A DNA stretch of 5,693 nucleotides. Origin: an uncultured Clostridia bacterium (GTDB lineage Bacteria; Bacillota_A; Clostridia; TANB77; CAG-508). Shown here piece by piece: positions 4,393-5,693 of this stretch. The notes under the pieces were generated by a model. It did not search any database, was not told where the DNA came from, and saw only the letters and a program-made list of their open reading frames with translations. The stretch covers positions 1 through 5,693 of the forward strand of contig CATKFT010000202.1 of assembly GCA_949747745.1 (NCBI GenBank), given 5' to 3'. Position 1 is the stretch's first letter. Each line of letters opens with the position of its first letter. Position numbers and translations under genes: made by a program.

Positions 4393-5566
4393 ATGAGGAA
4401 AATAAATATAAATTTTAGCGAAGAAACTAAGAAGAAATTAATTGTAAGTGGTATTGTAATAATAGTAATAGCTATAGTAGTCTGCGTAGCATTTTACATA
4501 GGGAATCAAGAGTTTAGAACATTTATAGATAGATATATCTTAAGAAAAGAAATAGTACAAAATAATGTAGCAAGTATAGACATATCAACACTTGAGAACC
4601 CAAGTATATATGCATATGATAAATATATAACTATTTTAAATAAGAATAAATTAACTACATATTCAAATTTAGGAAAAAAAGAATATGAACATGAAATATC
4701 AATAAGTGATGCAATATATGCATCAAACAATAGGTTTTTAGCAGTAGCAGCAAAAAATGGACAAAACATATATCTAATTTCGGAACAAAATGTATTATGG
4801 CAATCTGAAATAGAAGGAGAAATTCAAAAAATTAATGTAAACAAAAATGGATATGTGTCAGTAATAATAACAGGTGGAGGATATAAAACAATAGTTGCAA
4901 CTTATAGCCCAAGTCGGAAAAGAACTTTTTAAAACATATTTATCAAGTACAATGGCAATAGACACTGATATATCAAATGATAATAAATACTTAAGTATAG
5001 CAGAGATAAATGTAACAGGAACTATAATACAATCAAATATAAAAATAATATCAATAGAAAAAGCAGGAGGAGATCCTACAAATTCTGTAATATATACATA
5101 TAATGCACAAGCTAATAAACTAATTACACAAATAAAATATCAAGATGAAAATAAATTAGCAATATTATATGATGATGGAATACGTATATTATATGAAGAA
5201 AATGAGACAGATGCAATTTCATTTGAAAAACATAAAGCAACATTTGCAAGTATAGAACTAAATAATTATGTAGCATATACAATAGAGAAAACAACAGGAT
5301 TAATGAATACAAATACACAAATAATATTAAAAAACACAAACGGAATAGAAAAAGAAAACATATATACAGCAAGTGGAGTAATGAAAAGTTTAAGTACATG
5401 CGGAAACAATATAGCATTAAACCTAGGAAGCAAAGTAGAATTTATAAATACAAATGGATGGCTAGTAAAAAGATATATATCAGAAAAAGAAATAAAAGAT
5501 ATAATAGTAGCAGAAAAAGTGGCAGGAATTGTATATCAAGACAAGGTAGAAATAGCGACATTATAA
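4393..5566 (+). CDS. Membrane-anchored propeller-like protein (DUF5711-like), +1 frameshift at CGG
   Basis: 390 residues after joining. A short basic N-terminus (NFSEETKKKL) precedes one transmembrane helix at about 16-37, and the rest should lie outside the cell. The outside part is built of repeating beta units with the look of a TolB/WD-type propeller: TLENPSIYAYDKYITILNK, LGKKEYEHEIS, ASNNRFLAVAAKNGQNIYLIS, then after the shift STMAIDTDISNDNKYLSIAE and IIQSNIKIISI. This arrangement resembles the clostridial DUF5711 family, whose function is unknown; a role in envelope sensing or protein binding is only a guess. The initial frame meets CGG at codon 175 (4915-4917) and stops at TAA (4930-4932) after 179 residues. 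Skipping C gives Ser-Pro-Ser174-Gly175-Lys-Glu-Leu-Phe, the usual loop between two blades, and 216 more residues. Three out-of-frame CGG trinucleotides (4781, 5341, 5401) do not disturb the frame. Family name is moderately sure; one gene rather than two is very likely, because neither half is a whole propeller and the second has no ribosome site. Confidence 0.8.
4915..4917 (+). other. Candidate +1 recoding site, zero-frame CGG in the propeller gene
   Basis: Context CCA-AGT-CGG-AAA-AGA-ACT-TTT-TAA in the initial frame. Skipping C gives CCA-AGT-GGA-AAA-GAA-CTT (Pro-Ser-Gly-Lys-Glu-Leu). The unshifted product would be a membrane anchor with about half a propeller. Confidence 0.7.
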
Positions 5567-5693
5567 AATGTGTGAAATTTTATAAAAAGTATGTGTGTTA
5601 AAGGATACTAAATTAAGTAATATAAATAATATTGAAAGATGGTATTTTAACAAAAAACATTTTATTTACAAAAGTAAAAAAAATCTAAAAAAT
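5567..5693. other. Intergenic right edge, no gene recognised
   Basis: AT-rich sequence after the propeller gene. It holds copy 2 of the 15-nt repeat, with TTGAAA at 5632-5637, but no good -10 box at 17 nt and no clear hairpin terminator. The short plus-strand open frame ending at 5601 is only the propeller gene read in another frame. Confidence 0.5.

Noticed and set aside
450..4917. Frameshifted genes as plain pseudogenes
   Set aside because: Each gene has exactly one break, with long clean homologous frames on both sides. The four clean breaks share the same inserted base, codon phase and coding-strand sense. Random decay should vary.
450..4917. Sequencing or assembly error as the source of the extra C
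   Set aside because: Not excluded, but out-of-frame CGG and many GG dinucleotides in intact genes are unaffected, the sites are not homopolymers, and they respect codon phase. Raw reads would settle it.
4895..5566. Second half of the propeller gene as a separate gene starting at TTG 4895
   Set aside because: No ribosome site, the start lies within the upstream coding frame, and the sequence continues the same propeller units across the CGG.

Overview
The window is very AT-rich (G+C about a quarter, judged by eye). Arginine is almost always AGA, genes are led by strong AGGAGG-type ribosome binding sites, and TAA, TAG and TGA all act as stops. With YkvI-like, TMEM165/GDT1-like and TolB-like propeller proteins present, this points to a low-GC, probably gut-associated, member of the Clostridia. 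That placement is inference; there is no rRNA or marker gene to fix it.

Layout: (1) 1-599, minus strand: a UMPH-1/NT5C3-type pyrimidine 5'-nucleotidase of the HAD superfamily, cut by the left edge. (2) 887-1844, plus strand: two Nudix hydrolases in one operon, the second of Ap4A-hydrolase type, ending at a strong hairpin. (3) 1889-2507, minus strand: a TMEM165/GDT1 (UPF0016) family cation exporter, convergent with the Nudix pair. (4) 2759-3770, plus strand: a YkvI-type transporter behind a structured leader. (5) 3872-4260: a small two-helix membrane protein with its own promoter and terminator and less AT-rich codons. (6) 4393-5566: a membrane-anchored propeller-like protein resembling DUF5711. 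The remainder is short intergenic DNA.

The main result is a recurring reading-frame anomaly. Five of the seven genes are broken by one frameshift each, and in every one the upstream frame runs into a zero-frame CGG codon. In four of them (positions 452-450 minus, 2372-2370 minus, 2825-2827 plus, 4915-4917 plus) skipping only the C restores the full conserved protein, with GGA or GGT read as a glycine expected at that place. The fifth gene (CGG at 3884-3886) needs a -1 or +2 change and may instead be an ordinary deletion. No zero-frame CGG is read as plain arginine in any intact gene here, while five out-of-frame CGG trinucleotides cause no frame change. I read this as possible recoding in which an unassigned or starved CGG codon is bypassed by +1 shifting, or CGGN is read as a four-base glycine codon. 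Sequencing artefact and gene decay are the competing explanations, and both fit the phase and strand pattern poorly.

The genes do not form one pathway. The nucleotidase and the two Nudix enzymes suggest nucleotide clean-up, and the next two genes are for ion and solute transport. What unites them is the CGG event.
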